A DNA stretch of 64,000 nucleotides, taken from assembly GCF_937425535.1 (NCBI RefSeq), contig NZ_OW485601.1:487001-551000 (forward strand), read 5' to 3'. The notes beneath the pieces were generated by a model. The model had not been told where the DNA came from. It saw nothing but the letters and a program-made list of their open reading frames with translations, and made no database searches. A program made the position numbers and the translations under genes. This DNA is from Rhodovastum atsumiense. GTDB lineage: Bacteria > Pseudomonadota > Alphaproteobacteria > Acetobacterales > Acetobacteraceae. This document shows, one piece after another, positions 43,485 through 53,017 of this stretch (positions are counted from its first letter, which is position 1; the number at the start of each line of letters is the position of its first letter).

Positions 43485-45356
43485 ATGAACATGTTCCAGG
43501 GGACGGGATTGCTGGAGCGCTTCCGCGGGACGGGGGCGGCTTCCGCACGTCCGCGACGCCGCCTGGGGCAATTCGTCGGCACCGTGCTGGCCCGCCAGCG
43601 CCACCGCCTCGGTGAATGGGTGCTGCACGTCCCGCACACCCTGCGCGCCCTGGTGCGGGCGGACGAAATCTGGCTGGTGGTGCTGGCCGCGGGCGTCGGC
43701 CTCGGCGCCGGCGTCTGCGTCACCGCCATGACCTGGACGACCCAGGCGATGCACCGCGTGCTGTTCGCGCTCGGGCCGCACGAAAGACTGTCCGGCCAGG
43801 TCGAGGTGGAAGCCTGGCGGGCGCTGATCGTGCCGACCGTGGGCGGCCTGCTGATGGGGGTGATCGGCCTTGCCCTCGCCCGCTGGTGGCCCCGCCGCGC
43901 CATCGACCCGATCGAGGCGAACGCGCTCTATGGCGGGCGCATGTCGCTCAACGACAGCCTGATCCTGGTCGGCCAGACCATGGTTTCCAACGGCTGCGGC
44001 GCCTCGGTCGGGCTGGAGGCCGGCTACACCCAGATCGGGTCGGCGCTGGGCTCGCGGCTGGGACGCTCCTTCCGGGTCCGGCGCAGCGACCTGCGCCTGC
44101 TGGTGGGCTGCGGCGCCGCCGGGGCGATCGGGGCCGCCTTCAACGCCCCCCTCACCGGCGCCTTCTACGCCTTCGAACTGGTGATCGGGACCTATTCGCT
44201 GGCGACCCTCGCCCCGGTGGTGGTCGCCTCGATCTCGGCGGTCTCCGTGGTGCGCGTGCTGATCCCCGAGGATTACGGCTTCGATATCCGCGTGCCCACC
44301 GCAATCGAACCCGCCGCCTACCTGCCCATCCTCGCGCTCGGCATGGTCTGCGCCCTGGGCGGGATCGCCATCATGCGCGGCGTCACCCTCACCGAGGAAA
44401 TCTTCCGCCGCAGTGCCGTCCCCGGCTGGGCCCGCCCGGCCTTCGGCGGCCTGGTCGTCGGCATGCTGGCCCTGGTCACGCCACAGGTGCTGTCCTCGGG
44501 GCACGCCGCCCTGCAGGTCGGGCTGGACGCCCCCTACTCGGTACAGCAGATCGCGCTGCTGATCCTGCTGAAATCCATCGCCTCGGCGGTGTCGATCGGA
44601 TCGGGCTTCCGCGGCGGGCTGTTCTTCGCCTCGCTGTTCCTCGGCGGCCTGCTCGGCAAGCTGTTCGCCGCCTGCCTCGCCATGGTGACGGCAACCCAGG
44701 CCGTGCCCTCGATAGTCTGCGCCCTGGTGGGCATGAGCGGCCTCGCCGTGGCCGTGGTGGGCGGCCCGTTGACCATGGCCTTCCTGGTGCTGGAGAGCAC
44801 CGGCAGCCTGCCCATGACCATCGCCGTGGTGGCGGTCTCGGTGGTCTCCTCGCTCACCGTGCGCCGCACCTTCGGCTACTCCTTCGCCACCTGGCGCTTC
44901 CACCTGCGCGGCGAGGCCATCCGCAGCGCCGTCGATATCGGCTGGATGCGCAGCCTGACCGTCGGGCGGATGATGCGGCGCGAGGTACGAACAGTCCGCT
45001 CCGACACCCCGCTCGCCGCCTTCCGCCGCGACTTCCCGCTCGGCGCCACCGCCCGCGTCGTCGTGGTGGACGAGGCCAACCGCTACGCCGGCATCGTCGC
45101 CCTGGCCGAGGCCCACGCCACCGACTCCAAGGCCGAAACCGTCGCCGAACTGATCCACAACGAAACCGACATCCTGCTGCCGCAGATGACCATCAAGGAA
45201 GCGGTGTCGATGTTCGAACAGGCCGAGGCGGACGCGCTCGCGGTGGTCGACGGCAAGGAAACCAAACGCGTGATCGGGCTGCTGACCGAACAACACGCGC
45301 TGCGCCGCTACTCGGAAGAACTCGACCGCCGCCGCCGGGAACTGTCCGGCGAATAG
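43485..45356 (+). CDS. ClC-family chloride channel/antiporter with CBS pair
   Basis: 623 aa from ATG 43485; GTG 43467 and ATG 43491 are alternatives. About ten hydrophobic helices form the ClC core and the last about 130 residues are two CBS domains (MMRREVRTVRSDTPLAAF, LLPQMTIKEAVSMFEQAEAD). The selectivity-filter motifs are changed: GREGP appears as GLEAG (gating Glu kept) and the GxFxP loop as GGLFFASLF. This places it in a divergent ClC branch; whether it carries chloride, fluoride or another anion, and whether as channel or exchanger, cannot be decided. Confidence 0.85.
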   Translation: MNMFQGTGLLERFRGTGAASARPRRRLGQFVGTVLARQRHRLGEWVLHVPHTLRALVRADEIWLVVLAAGVGLGAGVCVTAMTWTTQAMHRVLFALGPHERLSGQVEVEAWRALIVPTVGGLLMGVIGLALARWWPRRAIDPIEANALYGGRMSLNDSLILVGQTMVSNGCGASVGLEAGYTQIGSALGSRLGRSFRVRRSDLRLLVGCGAAGAIGAAFNAPLTGAFYAFELVIGTYSLATLAPVVVASISAVSVVRVLIPEDYGFDIRVPTAIEPAAYLPILALGMVCALGGIAIMRGVTLTEEIFRRSAVPGWARPAFGGLVVGMLALVTPQVLSSGHAALQVGLDAPYSVQQIALLILLKSIASAVSIGSGFRGGLFFASLFLGGLLGKLFAACLAMVTATQAVPSIVCALVGMSGLAVAVVGGPLTMAFLVLESTGSLPMTIAVVAVSVVSSLTVRRTFGYSFATWRFHLRGEAIRSAVDIGWMRSLTVGRMMRREVRTVRSDTPLAAFRRDFPLGATARVVVVDEANRYAGIVALAEAHATDSKAETVAELIHNETDILLPQMTIKEAVSMFEQAEADALAVVDGKETKRVIGLLTEQHALRRYSEELDRRRRELSGE

Positions 45357-45357
45357 C

Positions 45358-45467
45358 GGGGCGCTGCCCATCGGTCCGCTTCGCGGCCCGATCCGCCAGG
45401 AGGCTCCGCCTCCTGGACCTCCGCCAAGGGCCAGAGGCCCTTGGATCCCATTCGCGCTGTGCGGCAC
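45358..45467 (+). repeat. 3'-attached palindromic repeat, copy 3
   Basis: Starts just after the ClC stop codon. Modules: CCAGGAGGC-TCC-GCCTCCTGG and GCCAAGGGCC-AGA-GGCCCTTGG-ATCCC, in the same polarity relative to the stop as the other copies. The rest of the gap to the pbpC end at 45523 shows nothing else. Confidence 0.85.
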
Positions 45468-45522
45468 AGCACGTGTAGGGCGGATAAGCGTAGCGCAATC
45501 CGCCTTCGCAACGCTCCGCTCC

Positions 45523-47511
45523 TCAGCGGACCCGCACCGCAGCGCGGGCGCTGGTGCCCTCGGCGTCCAGCACGGTGATCCGGTAGAACCCGGGTCCGCC
45601 CGGGATCCAGGCCGCTTCACGCCGGGCCGGATCGACCCGCAGCGGCGTGCCGTCCACCAGGAAGGTCAGCGGCCGCCGCCCCCCCATGGCGCGCAGCGTG
45701 ACCGGGCCATCGGCGCTCAGCACCGCCTCGTTGGGCGGGAACAGCAGGCGCAGCGCATCGGCCTGCGGTGACACCGTGGGGCGCGGCACCACCGGGGGCG
45801 GCGGGTCGCGCGGCGCCGGCGGCAGCAGGTCGAACACCCGGCCAAGCAGCGGCACCGCCAGGGATCGTCCGGTGGCCCCCGGCAGGGGCGTGCCGTCCGG
45901 GCGCCCGATCCAGACGCCGACGACGTGGCCGCGATCGAAGCCGATCGCCCAGGCGTCACGCCCGCCCCAGGAGGTGCCGGTCTTCCAGGCGATCCCGGCC
46001 GGGCCGCCCTCCGGCAAGGGCTGGGTAAGCACGGCGGCGATGGTGGCGGCGGCGCGGGGGGCGAGGAAGGGACGCGGCTCCGGCGGGTCATCGGCCAGCA
46101 GCCGCAACCGGGCGGTGCCGCCATCGGTGGCCAGCGCGGCATAGAGCCCGGCGAGGTCGCGCAGGGTGATGCCCACCCCGCCAAGCGCGAGGGGCAGCGC
46201 CGGATCGGCGCCGGCCGGCAGGTGCAGGGCGATGCCGGCGGTGCGCAGCGTCGCAGCGAAGCGCAAGGGCCCGACGCGATCGAGCAGGGCCACCGCCGGC
46301 AGGTTCAGCGAGCGCCGCAGCGCCTCGGCGGCGGTGAGGGTGCCGGCGAAGCCGTGGTCGAAATTCTCCGGCGCGTAGCTGCCGAAGCGGCGTGGCAGGT
46401 CGGCGAGCACCGTGTCGGGGCCCGCGACCCCGTCCTGGAAGGCCATGGCGTAGATGAAGGGCTTCAGCGCCGATCCGGGCGAGCGCACCGCCCGCGTCAG
46501 ATCGAGCGCCCCACCCCGGCCCTCGCCGCGCCCGTCGCCGCCGCTGGCGAGCGCGCGGATCTCGCGCCGCCGGGCATCGGCGACCAGCAGCGCCAGCGAG
46601 GCGCGCTCGGGCAGGAATTGCAGCCGTTCGGCCGCGAGCCGCTCCAGCGCCACTTGCAGCGACAGGTCGAGCGTGGTGGCGACTTGCGGGGCAGCGGGAA
46701 GGCGGGCGATGGCTTGGCGGGCGTGGCGCGGCAACGGGGTGCGGGCGCGCGGGATCTCCGCGCCGGCGGCGGCGGGCAGGATGCGGTCGCGCAGCGCGCG
46801 GGCACGGTCGGGATGACGGTCCGGGCGCAGCGCCTCCGGGCGACGGGGAATGGCGACCAGCAGTGCTGCCTGCGGCGGGGCCAGCAGGCGCGGACCGGTG
46901 CCGAACCAGGCGAGCGACCCGGCCCGCACCCCTTCGAGATTGCCACCCATGGGGGCAAGGGTCAGCCAGATGCCGAGGATCTCCCGCTTGGAAAAATGCG
47001 CCTCCAGTTGCAGGGCGCGGGCGATCTCGATGAGCTTGGACCGCAGCGTACGCGGGCGCGGCTCCAGCAGGCGGGCGGCCTGCATGGTCAGGGTAGAGCC
47101 GCCGGAGAGGATGCGGCCGGCACGCAGATCCTGCCAGGCGGCGCGGGCAAGCGCGAGCGGATCGACGCCGGGATGCTGCCAGAAGCGGCGATCCTCGGTG
47201 GCGATCAGGATGTCGAGCAGGACCGGGGCGACGTCGTCGGGCGTGGTGCGCAGCCGCCAGACGCCGCCCGGCGCGGGCAGGATGGCGAGGCTGCGGCCGT
47301 CGCGGTCGAGGATCTCGGTGCCGGGGGAAGCCAGCCGCGCGAGGTTGAGCGGACAGAACCGGTCCAGCAGGACCAGGGCACCGGACAGCACCAGCAGCAA
47401 TCCGAGGACGATGCCGACGCCTTTGCCATGCCGCCGTAGCCACGACCCGGATCGTCCGGCACGGGAGGGGGGCGTATCTCCCCCCTCACCGGCATAAGCT
47501 GCGGGACTCAC
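45523..47511 (-). CDS. pbpC: Penicillin-binding protein 1C
   Basis: 662 aa. One N-terminal membrane anchor (about 33-50). Transglycosylase domain: E106 in TEDRRFWQHPGVD and GGSTLTMQAARL. Transpeptidase domain: S347-x-x-K350 (SPGSALK), SLN and KTGTSWG. The C-terminal 90 residues form the BiPBP_C Ig-like domain, typical of PbpC. The gene starts inside the last codons of the alpha-2-macroglobulin gene (47508-47511), a conserved pair in which the periplasmic macroglobulin protects and PbpC repairs the wall. Confidence 0.94.
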   Translation of the reverse strand: MSPAAYAGEGGDTPPSRAGRSGSWLRRHGKGVGIVLGLLLVLSGALVLLDRFCPLNLARLASPGTEILDRDGRSLAILPAPGGVWRLRTTPDDVAPVLLDILIATEDRRFWQHPGVDPLALARAAWQDLRAGRILSGGSTLTMQAARLLEPRPRTLRSKLIEIARALQLEAHFSKREILGIWLTLAPMGGNLEGVRAGSLAWFGTGPRLLAPPQAALLVAIPRRPEALRPDRHPDRARALRDRILPAAAGAEIPRARTPLPRHARQAIARLPAAPQVATTLDLSLQVALERLAAERLQFLPERASLALLVADARRREIRALASGGDGRGEGRGGALDLTRAVRSPGSALKPFIYAMAFQDGVAGPDTVLADLPRRFGSYAPENFDHGFAGTLTAAEALRRSLNLPAVALLDRVGPLRFAATLRTAGIALHLPAGADPALPLALGGVGITLRDLAGLYAALATDGGTARLRLLADDPPEPRPFLAPRAAATIAAVLTQPLPEGGPAGIAWKTGTSWGGRDAWAIGFDRGHVVGVWIGRPDGTPLPGATGRSLAVPLLGRVFDLLPPAPRDPPPPVVPRPTVSPQADALRLLFPPNEAVLSADGPVTLRAMGGRRPLTFLVDGTPLRVDPARREAAWIPGGPGFYRITVLDAEGTSARAAVRVR

Positions 47512-50500
47512 TCGGGGGCCAGCACCTTGATGCGGCCTTCCGCCTGCCGCGCGAACAGGGTGGGCCGGTACATGTCGGACAGTTCGGCCCCCGGCAGGGC
47601 GAAGCTGCCAGGGGTGACGGCGCGCAGGCGCACCGCGGTGCGGAAGGACGCCGCCTCCGCGGTCAGGCCGATCACCGCGGCGAAGCGGTCATCGGCGGCG
47701 ATCTGCGTCTCGGTCGCCGACAGCTTGCCGAGCCAGGGCATGCCGGGAATGTCCCCTTCGGCGAAGCGCCCGGCGATCTCCCAGCCGGCGGGCAGGCCCT
47801 GCACCACCAGGGCGCGGTGGTCCTGGCCATCCTCGGCGCGGCCTTCCAGCAGCAGCACGAACACGGTGTTCTGGCGCAGCTCGTCGAGGTTCAGCGGCGT
47901 GCCGTCGAGCGCGAAGAAGCGGCGCTGCACCCGCATCAGGTTGCGCGCGGCCGGCGGCGCCTCGGCAGGGATGCCGGTGGCCGACAGGCTCTGCCAGACG
48001 GCGCGGTCGCCGAGATTGCGCGCCGTCGCCGGGCCGGTCAGCGCGGCGGTGACGACGGCGGCCGGTGGCAGGTCGCGCCCGTCCAGGGCGATGCGGGCAA
48101 GGCGGCCGTCACGACCGAGCGCGGCCGCGGCGGCAGCGGTCCAGGCCTGTTCCTGGGTGCTGAGATCGCGCGGCTGCAGCTCCGGCCCGGGCAGGCCGGC
48201 GACCAGCGCAGCCAGCCGGTCGGGCAACAGCCCGCTTTCCTTCAGCAGCACCGCGATCGCCGCCTGGTCGCGCAGCGCCGTGCCGTAATCGGCGCTCCAC
48301 CAGCGCCGCCCTGGCGCGTCCAACGCCGCGGCGAAGGCGGCCTCGGCGCGCGGGGTGTCATGGGCGCGGGCCAACGCGGCGCCAAGCTGGGCCTTGGCGA
48401 GCGGGGTCGGCAGCCGGTCGATGCCCTCGGCGAGCACACGGGCGGCGCCCGGACGCCCCTGCCCGGCGAAAGCCAGCACGTAGAGCCGGTACGCCTGGGC
48501 CGCCAGGGCATCGGGGGTATCGGCGTCCTCCTCGGTGGTGGCGACCAGGGCCTTCAGTCCGTCGGCGAGGGCGGCCTCGGGCACGGCGATGCCGGCGGCG
48601 CGGGCACGCAGCAGGAATTCCAGCGCGTAGGGCGTGAGCCAGGGCTCCGCCTCGCCGCTGGCGGTCCACAGCGCGAAGGTGCCGTCGTAGCGCTGGCGGT
48701 CGAGCACCGAGGCGACCGCCTGCTGCAGCCGCCCGGCGCGATCGGGACCGGCGAGCGGGCCATCCGGCAGCAGGGTCAGCGGGAAGGCCCGGCTGGTCGC
48801 CTGCTCCAGGCAGCCGAACGGGTATTCGGCCAGCGCCTGCACCAGGGCGGCGGCGTCGTAGCGCACCGGCGCGCCGAAGCTGACGCTGGCGCGCGCGGTG
48901 CCGGGGATGAAGCGGGCCAGCGCCGGAGCGAGCATCGCCTCGGCGCCCGGGGCCAGTTCGGTGGCGGCGACCACTGCGGCGGGCCCCCGCGCGGGGCGGA
49001 TGGTCAGGGCGTAGTCATGGGTCACGGCGAAGCCGCCGGGTCCGCTGGCCTGCAGGTGGATCACGCCGCGCCCGGCGCCGGTGGCGCGCAGCACCGTCGC
49101 CGGCACCGCCTGCGTGCCGGTGGCCAGCGCCACCGTCAGGCGGTCGGACCCGGCGAGCGCCAGCGGCCCTTCCAGGGTGATGCGCGCCGTGGCTTCCCCG
49201 CCCGGCAGGTCGAGATTGTGCAGCAGCACCGGCAGGCGTGCCTCGTCACCGGGGGCGAGGAAGCGCGGCAGCAACGCCTCGGCGACCAGGGGATCGCGGA
49301 CGATGACATCGGTGCTGGCCGCGCCGATGCGGTTGCCCAGCCAGGACACCGCCATCAGCCTTACCTGTCCGTTGAAGTCGGGCAGATCGAGCGGGATGGC
49401 GGCGACGCCGTCCCGGCCCGCCTGCACCGGCGGGGTGAACAGCGTCACCGTGCGGATCGGGATGTCGGGCAGCACGAAGCTGCCTTCGTCGCCGCCCTGG
49501 CGCAGCAGCGCGGCCGTCCCTTCCGCCGGGGCGATCAGCCGTCCCCAGTCATCCCGGATGTCCAGGCCGAGCCGGCGCCGGCCGAGGAAATGCGCCGCCG
49601 GATCGGGCGAGGCGAAGCGCGTCAGGCGCAGGATGCCCTCGTCCACCGCCGCCAGCGTCACCCAGGCGCCGGGGGCGGTGCGCACCGGCACCACCGTGCG
49701 GGCCCGCGGCGGCACCCGCTCCGGGGCCGTGACCGCTACATCGAGCTTGCGGGCGGCCGGATCAACCCCGACCCAGGTCAGGCCGATGGCACGCGCGGGG
49801 CGCTTGTCGTCACTGCCGCCACGGAAGACATGGACGGTGACATAGGCACCGGGGCCCCAGGATGCCTCGACCGGCACGTCGACATCGGTGCCGCCCTCCG
49901 GCACGGTCAGGGTGCGCAGCGCCAGCACGCGGTCGGTCAGCACCAGCAGCGTCGCCTGCCCGCCGAAGGGCGGGGCAATGTGGATGCGGGTTGATTGCCC
50001 GACCGGCACCACCCGGCGATCGGCGGACACGTCCACGCGGTCCGGCACGTCCGGGCTGTCGGTGCCCACCCAGCCGGAACGGAACCGCACCGAAGTGGCG
50101 GCCAACCCGCCGGCCTGCAGCAGTTCCAGCCGGTAGCGGCCGAAATCGAGTTTTTTGGCGATGCGCAGCGGCGCGTCGGCGGGGATTTCCACCTCGCGCG
50201 TTTCCAGCGGCTCGTCGCGCCAGACCGTCTCGTAGCGGGCGAGGCTGCCGCGCATGACCAGGCGCCAGTCCGGACGTTCCCGCACCAGCCGCAGTTGCGC
50301 CTTGAGCGGCAGGCGCGTCCCGTCCGGGGCAACGGCAATCGCTTCGAAGGCGGCCTCGGTGCCGGCATCGACGGCGTCCTCGGCAAACAGCGGGCGGATG
50401 CCGATCAGCGGGCCGGTGGGCCGGACCGGGATCTCGACGGCAGCCCGGCTGCCGCGTCCGGCCGGGTCGTTGACGGTGATGTCGATCGCGGCCTTGAGCG

Positions 50501-52613
50501 GCTGGGTGGTGTCCGGGGCACGCGGCAGCGGCAGCGCCAGCGTGGTGCGGCCCTGCGCATCGGTCTCCGCCAGCTCCAGCTCGCGCGACTCGGGGGCGTA
50601 GACCTCGCCGGCGAGGCCGATGCGATAGCCGGCCAGCGCCGGGAACGGCGCGGGATCCACCACCAGCCGCATCGACGCCGAGCCCGAGAGATGCGCGCCC
50701 GGCGCGCCGTACAGGAAGCGCGCGGTGACCGGCAGCGTCGCGGTCTGGCCGGGGACCAGGACGGCGGGGGCCGGGCCGGCTTCGACGGCCATGCGATCGG
50801 GGATGAAGGCGTCCACCCGGAACTCGGCGCGGCCGATCGGCGGCGCCTTCGGGTCGCCCGCCACCTCCACCGTCCAGGTGCCGGCGGGGGCACCGGCGGA
50901 GAGCGTGACCGGCAGGTGCAGCGCGGCATCGGCCTGCCGGGCCGGGGTCGCCTGCAGGAACACCTGGCCGTTGGGGCGCTTGATGGTGACGCGGGCCGGC
51001 ACCTCGGCCGGCGCGCCGGCGGCATCGCGCAGCAGCGCCATCACCTGCACCGTCTCGCCGGGACGGTAGATGCCGCGATCGAGCCAGACGAAGGCATCGA
51101 GCGGTCCGGGCTGGGGCAGCCCGGCCACGCCGCGATCTGAGAGGTCGAAGGCGGCGGTGGTCAGGTCGAGCGCGGCGAAATCCTCGCCGGCGAAGGCATG
51201 CAGCACCGCGGGCGCCAGCGGCCCCTCGCCGCGCAGCAGGGCGGCGGCGAAGCGGGCCACCCCGGCGGCATCGGTGGTGGCCTGGGCCAGGATCTCGTTG
51301 TTGCGGGCAAGCAGATCGAGCCGCACCCCGGCACGCGGCGCCGCGTCCGCGTAGCCGCGGACCTGCACGGTCAGCCCGTCCGAACCGCGCCAGACCGTCG
51401 GCGCGAGGTCGGTGCGCAGGATGGTCTGCACCGCGGCGGCGGCGTTCTCGCTGGTGCCGTCGCCGGGCGTGGCGACCAGGACATAGAGGCCGGGGCCGCC
51501 GCTGCGCAGCGCCTCCGGGAAGGGCAGCGCGGTGCGGATGGTGCGGTTCGGTTCCCAGCGCGGGATCTCGGCGCTGCCTTCCCACAGCACGCGCCCGGCA
51601 TTGGCCTCGACCCAGTTGGCGGTCCAGGGCTCGATCGCCTCGCCGAGCCGGTTGTCGCGCAGCAATGCCGGGATGTTGCGCTCGGTCAGCCGCAGCAGCT
51701 TCAGCGACACCGCCGAGAGATTGACGCTGGTGAGCGTGACCGCCGGCGCCTGGCCGCGCGGCAGCACGAACAGGCGGGAGTCGAAGGCCAGGCGCGGGCG
51801 GCGGTTGGGCATGCCCACCGCGAGCGTGGTGTCGGCCTTCAGCGCCAGTCCCTGTTCGCCCGGCAGGCCGGCGCGCAGGGTGACGCGGGTGGTGCTGCCC
51901 GCCGGCAGGCCGGAGATACAGATCTGGTCGCCCTCCCGCGTGACCGCGGCGCCGGGCACGGGCGGGTCGAGCTTCACCCAGTCCTGCGCCACCAGCTCGG
52001 CGCGGCGCGCCGGGGCGACGGTGAACTCGATGCAGGCGCGCGGCGGTTCGGATTCGGCCTCGGTGCGGACGCGGCGAACCTGCAGCCCGGCGGCGCGGCG
52101 CGCGTCGGCAAGCTGGCGCTTATAGCCGGCATCGTCGGGCGCGCGTTCCACCACCGCCTCCAGCGCGAGCGCGGCCTGGGCGGGACGGTCGAGCGCGCGC
52201 AGGGCATCGGCGATCAGCAGCAGCGGAGGAATTTCCGGCGCGCCGGCATTGGCGCGGGCGAAGGCCTGCCATGCGGCGAACAGGGCCTTCTGCGGGTCAG
52301 GCGGGGTTTTGCGGAGCTGTGCGGCGGCAAGATCGAGGAAATGCTGCACCGTGGCGTTGCCAAGGGCGACGCGCTGCTCGAGCGCGGTGACGGCGGCGGC
52401 AAGGTCCTTCTTCTGCAACGCCGTGGCGGCCTGCTGCTCGGCGGTGCGACGGGCCTGCGGCGTGCCACCGGCGGGGAAGCGATCAAGCAGGGTCCGGGCC
52501 CAGGCATCGCTGTCGCGGGAGAGGCCGGGAAGCTGGAATGGCTCGGCCCAGGCAGGCGCGGTGCCGAGCACGGCGAGCGTGAGCAACAGGACCGCGAGCA
52601 GGCGGCGCAGCAT
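47508..52613 (-). CDS. yfhM: Bacterial alpha-2-macroglobulin (YfhM type)
   Basis: 1701 aa from ATG 52613; the open frame further upstream lacks conserved content. Signal peptide LLAVLLLTLAVLGTAPAWA, with no lipobox Cys, so it should be soluble in the periplasm rather than a lipoprotein like the E. coli protein. MG domains fill the first about 1000 residues. The thioester motif is intact: FGCLEQATS with Cys near 1268, followed by the alpha-alpha toroid of the TED domain. An N-terminal helical part of about 180 residues (ALQKKDLAAAVTALEQR) precedes the macroglobulin body. It traps attacking proteases and is co-transcribed with pbpC. Confidence 0.92.
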   Translation of the reverse strand: MLRRLLAVLLLTLAVLGTAPAWAEPFQLPGLSRDSDAWARTLLDRFPAGGTPQARRTAEQQAATALQKKDLAAAVTALEQRVALGNATVQHFLDLAAAQLRKTPPDPQKALFAAWQAFARANAGAPEIPPLLLIADALRALDRPAQAALALEAVVERAPDDAGYKRQLADARRAAGLQVRRVRTEAESEPPRACIEFTVAPARRAELVAQDWVKLDPPVPGAAVTREGDQICISGLPAGSTTRVTLRAGLPGEQGLALKADTTLAVGMPNRRPRLAFDSRLFVLPRGQAPAVTLTSVNLSAVSLKLLRLTERNIPALLRDNRLGEAIEPWTANWVEANAGRVLWEGSAEIPRWEPNRTIRTALPFPEALRSGGPGLYVLVATPGDGTSENAAAAVQTILRTDLAPTVWRGSDGLTVQVRGYADAAPRAGVRLDLLARNNEILAQATTDAAGVARFAAALLRGEGPLAPAVLHAFAGEDFAALDLTTAAFDLSDRGVAGLPQPGPLDAFVWLDRGIYRPGETVQVMALLRDAAGAPAEVPARVTIKRPNGQVFLQATPARQADAALHLPVTLSAGAPAGTWTVEVAGDPKAPPIGRAEFRVDAFIPDRMAVEAGPAPAVLVPGQTATLPVTARFLYGAPGAHLSGSASMRLVVDPAPFPALAGYRIGLAGEVYAPESRELELAETDAQGRTTLALPLPRAPDTTQPLKAAIDITVNDPAGRGSRAAVEIPVRPTGPLIGIRPLFAEDAVDAGTEAAFEAIAVAPDGTRLPLKAQLRLVRERPDWRLVMRGSLARYETVWRDEPLETREVEIPADAPLRIAKKLDFGRYRLELLQAGGLAATSVRFRSGWVGTDSPDVPDRVDVSADRRVVPVGQSTRIHIAPPFGGQATLLVLTDRVLALRTLTVPEGGTDVDVPVEASWGPGAYVTVHVFRGGSDDKRPARAIGLTWVGVDPAARKLDVAVTAPERVPPRARTVVPVRTAPGAWVTLAAVDEGILRLTRFASPDPAAHFLGRRRLGLDIRDDWGRLIAPAEGTAALLRQGGDEGSFVLPDIPIRTVTLFTPPVQAGRDGVAAIPLDLPDFNGQVRLMAVSWLGNRIGAASTDVIVRDPLVAEALLPRFLAPGDEARLPVLLHNLDLPGGEATARITLEGPLALAGSDRLTVALATGTQAVPATVLRATGAGRGVIHLQASGPGGFAVTHDYALTIRPARGPAAVVAATELAPGAEAMLAPALARFIPGTARASVSFGAPVRYDAAALVQALAEYPFGCLEQATSRAFPLTLLPDGPLAGPDRAGRLQQAVASVLDRQRYDGTFALWTASGEAEPWLTPYALEFLLRARAAGIAVPEAALADGLKALVATTEEDADTPDALAAQAYRLYVLAFAGQGRPGAARVLAEGIDRLPTPLAKAQLGAALARAHDTPRAEAAFAAALDAPGRRWWSADYGTALRDQAAIAVLLKESGLLPDRLAALVAGLPGPELQPRDLSTQEQAWTAAAAAALGRDGRLARIALDGRDLPPAAVVTAALTGPATARNLGDRAVWQSLSATGIPAEAPPAARNLMRVQRRFFALDGTPLNLDELRQNTVFVLLLEGRAEDGQDHRALVVQGLPAGWEIAGRFAEGDIPGMPWLGKLSATETQIAADDRFAAVIGLTAEAASFRTAVRLRAVTPGSFALPGAELSDMYRPTLFARQAEGRIKVLAPE

Positions 52614-53017
52614 GGCAGGGCTCCCCAGGCGGATATCGGCGAAATGAATGATAGCAGCGCGCCGGGGCACGCGGGAGACATTGATTGAACGCCCCGGATC
52701 AGGGTCGATGATCAAATATTTCTTCTAGATCGCAATATATTCTACCACATCCATACAAATATAACGTTATGATAAAGTAAAAATTATCGGAATGGCGCCG
52801 GGATCCCATGCCTGCCGGCACTTCACCACCGGGGCCGAGTTGCCAAGGCGAGGCTGATCTGGGATCACAGCCGCAGGCCCCGGCACCGAGGACACGGCAT
52901 GATCGTATCGCTTCCCGTTCCCCCCTCGCCGATCGCCCGCGGCGTGAGACGCAGCCGATTCCCCTTGGGCCGCGCGGCCTTTCCTTCAAGGCAGGTCCTG
53001 GCCATGGCATTGTCCTG
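52614..53017. promoter_or_regulatory. Divergent promoter region with AT-rich core
   Basis: 404-bp gap between the macroglobulin gene (minus) and lepB-like gene (plus). Bases about 52706-52792 are strikingly AT-rich (ATCAAATATTTCTTC, CATACAAATATAACG, TAAAGTAAAAATTATC) in a 70% GC region. Probably holds both promoters. No gene seen; the frame open from 52808 looks like non-coding upstream sequence. Confidence 0.45.

Noticed and set aside
43257-45620. 787-aa open frame antisense to the ClC gene
   Set aside because: Same shadow effect; composition is Gln/His/Gly-rich and lacks motifs, whereas the sense strand encodes a recognisable ClC-CBS protein.
47817-52688. Long plus-strand frames across the macroglobulin gene
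   Set aside because: They mirror the codon structure of the 1701-aa minus-strand gene and have no family features.
52808-53017. N-terminal extension of the signal peptidase
   Set aside because: The 70 extra residues are Pro/Gly/Arg-rich, unconserved in appearance and precede the natural start of the membrane module.
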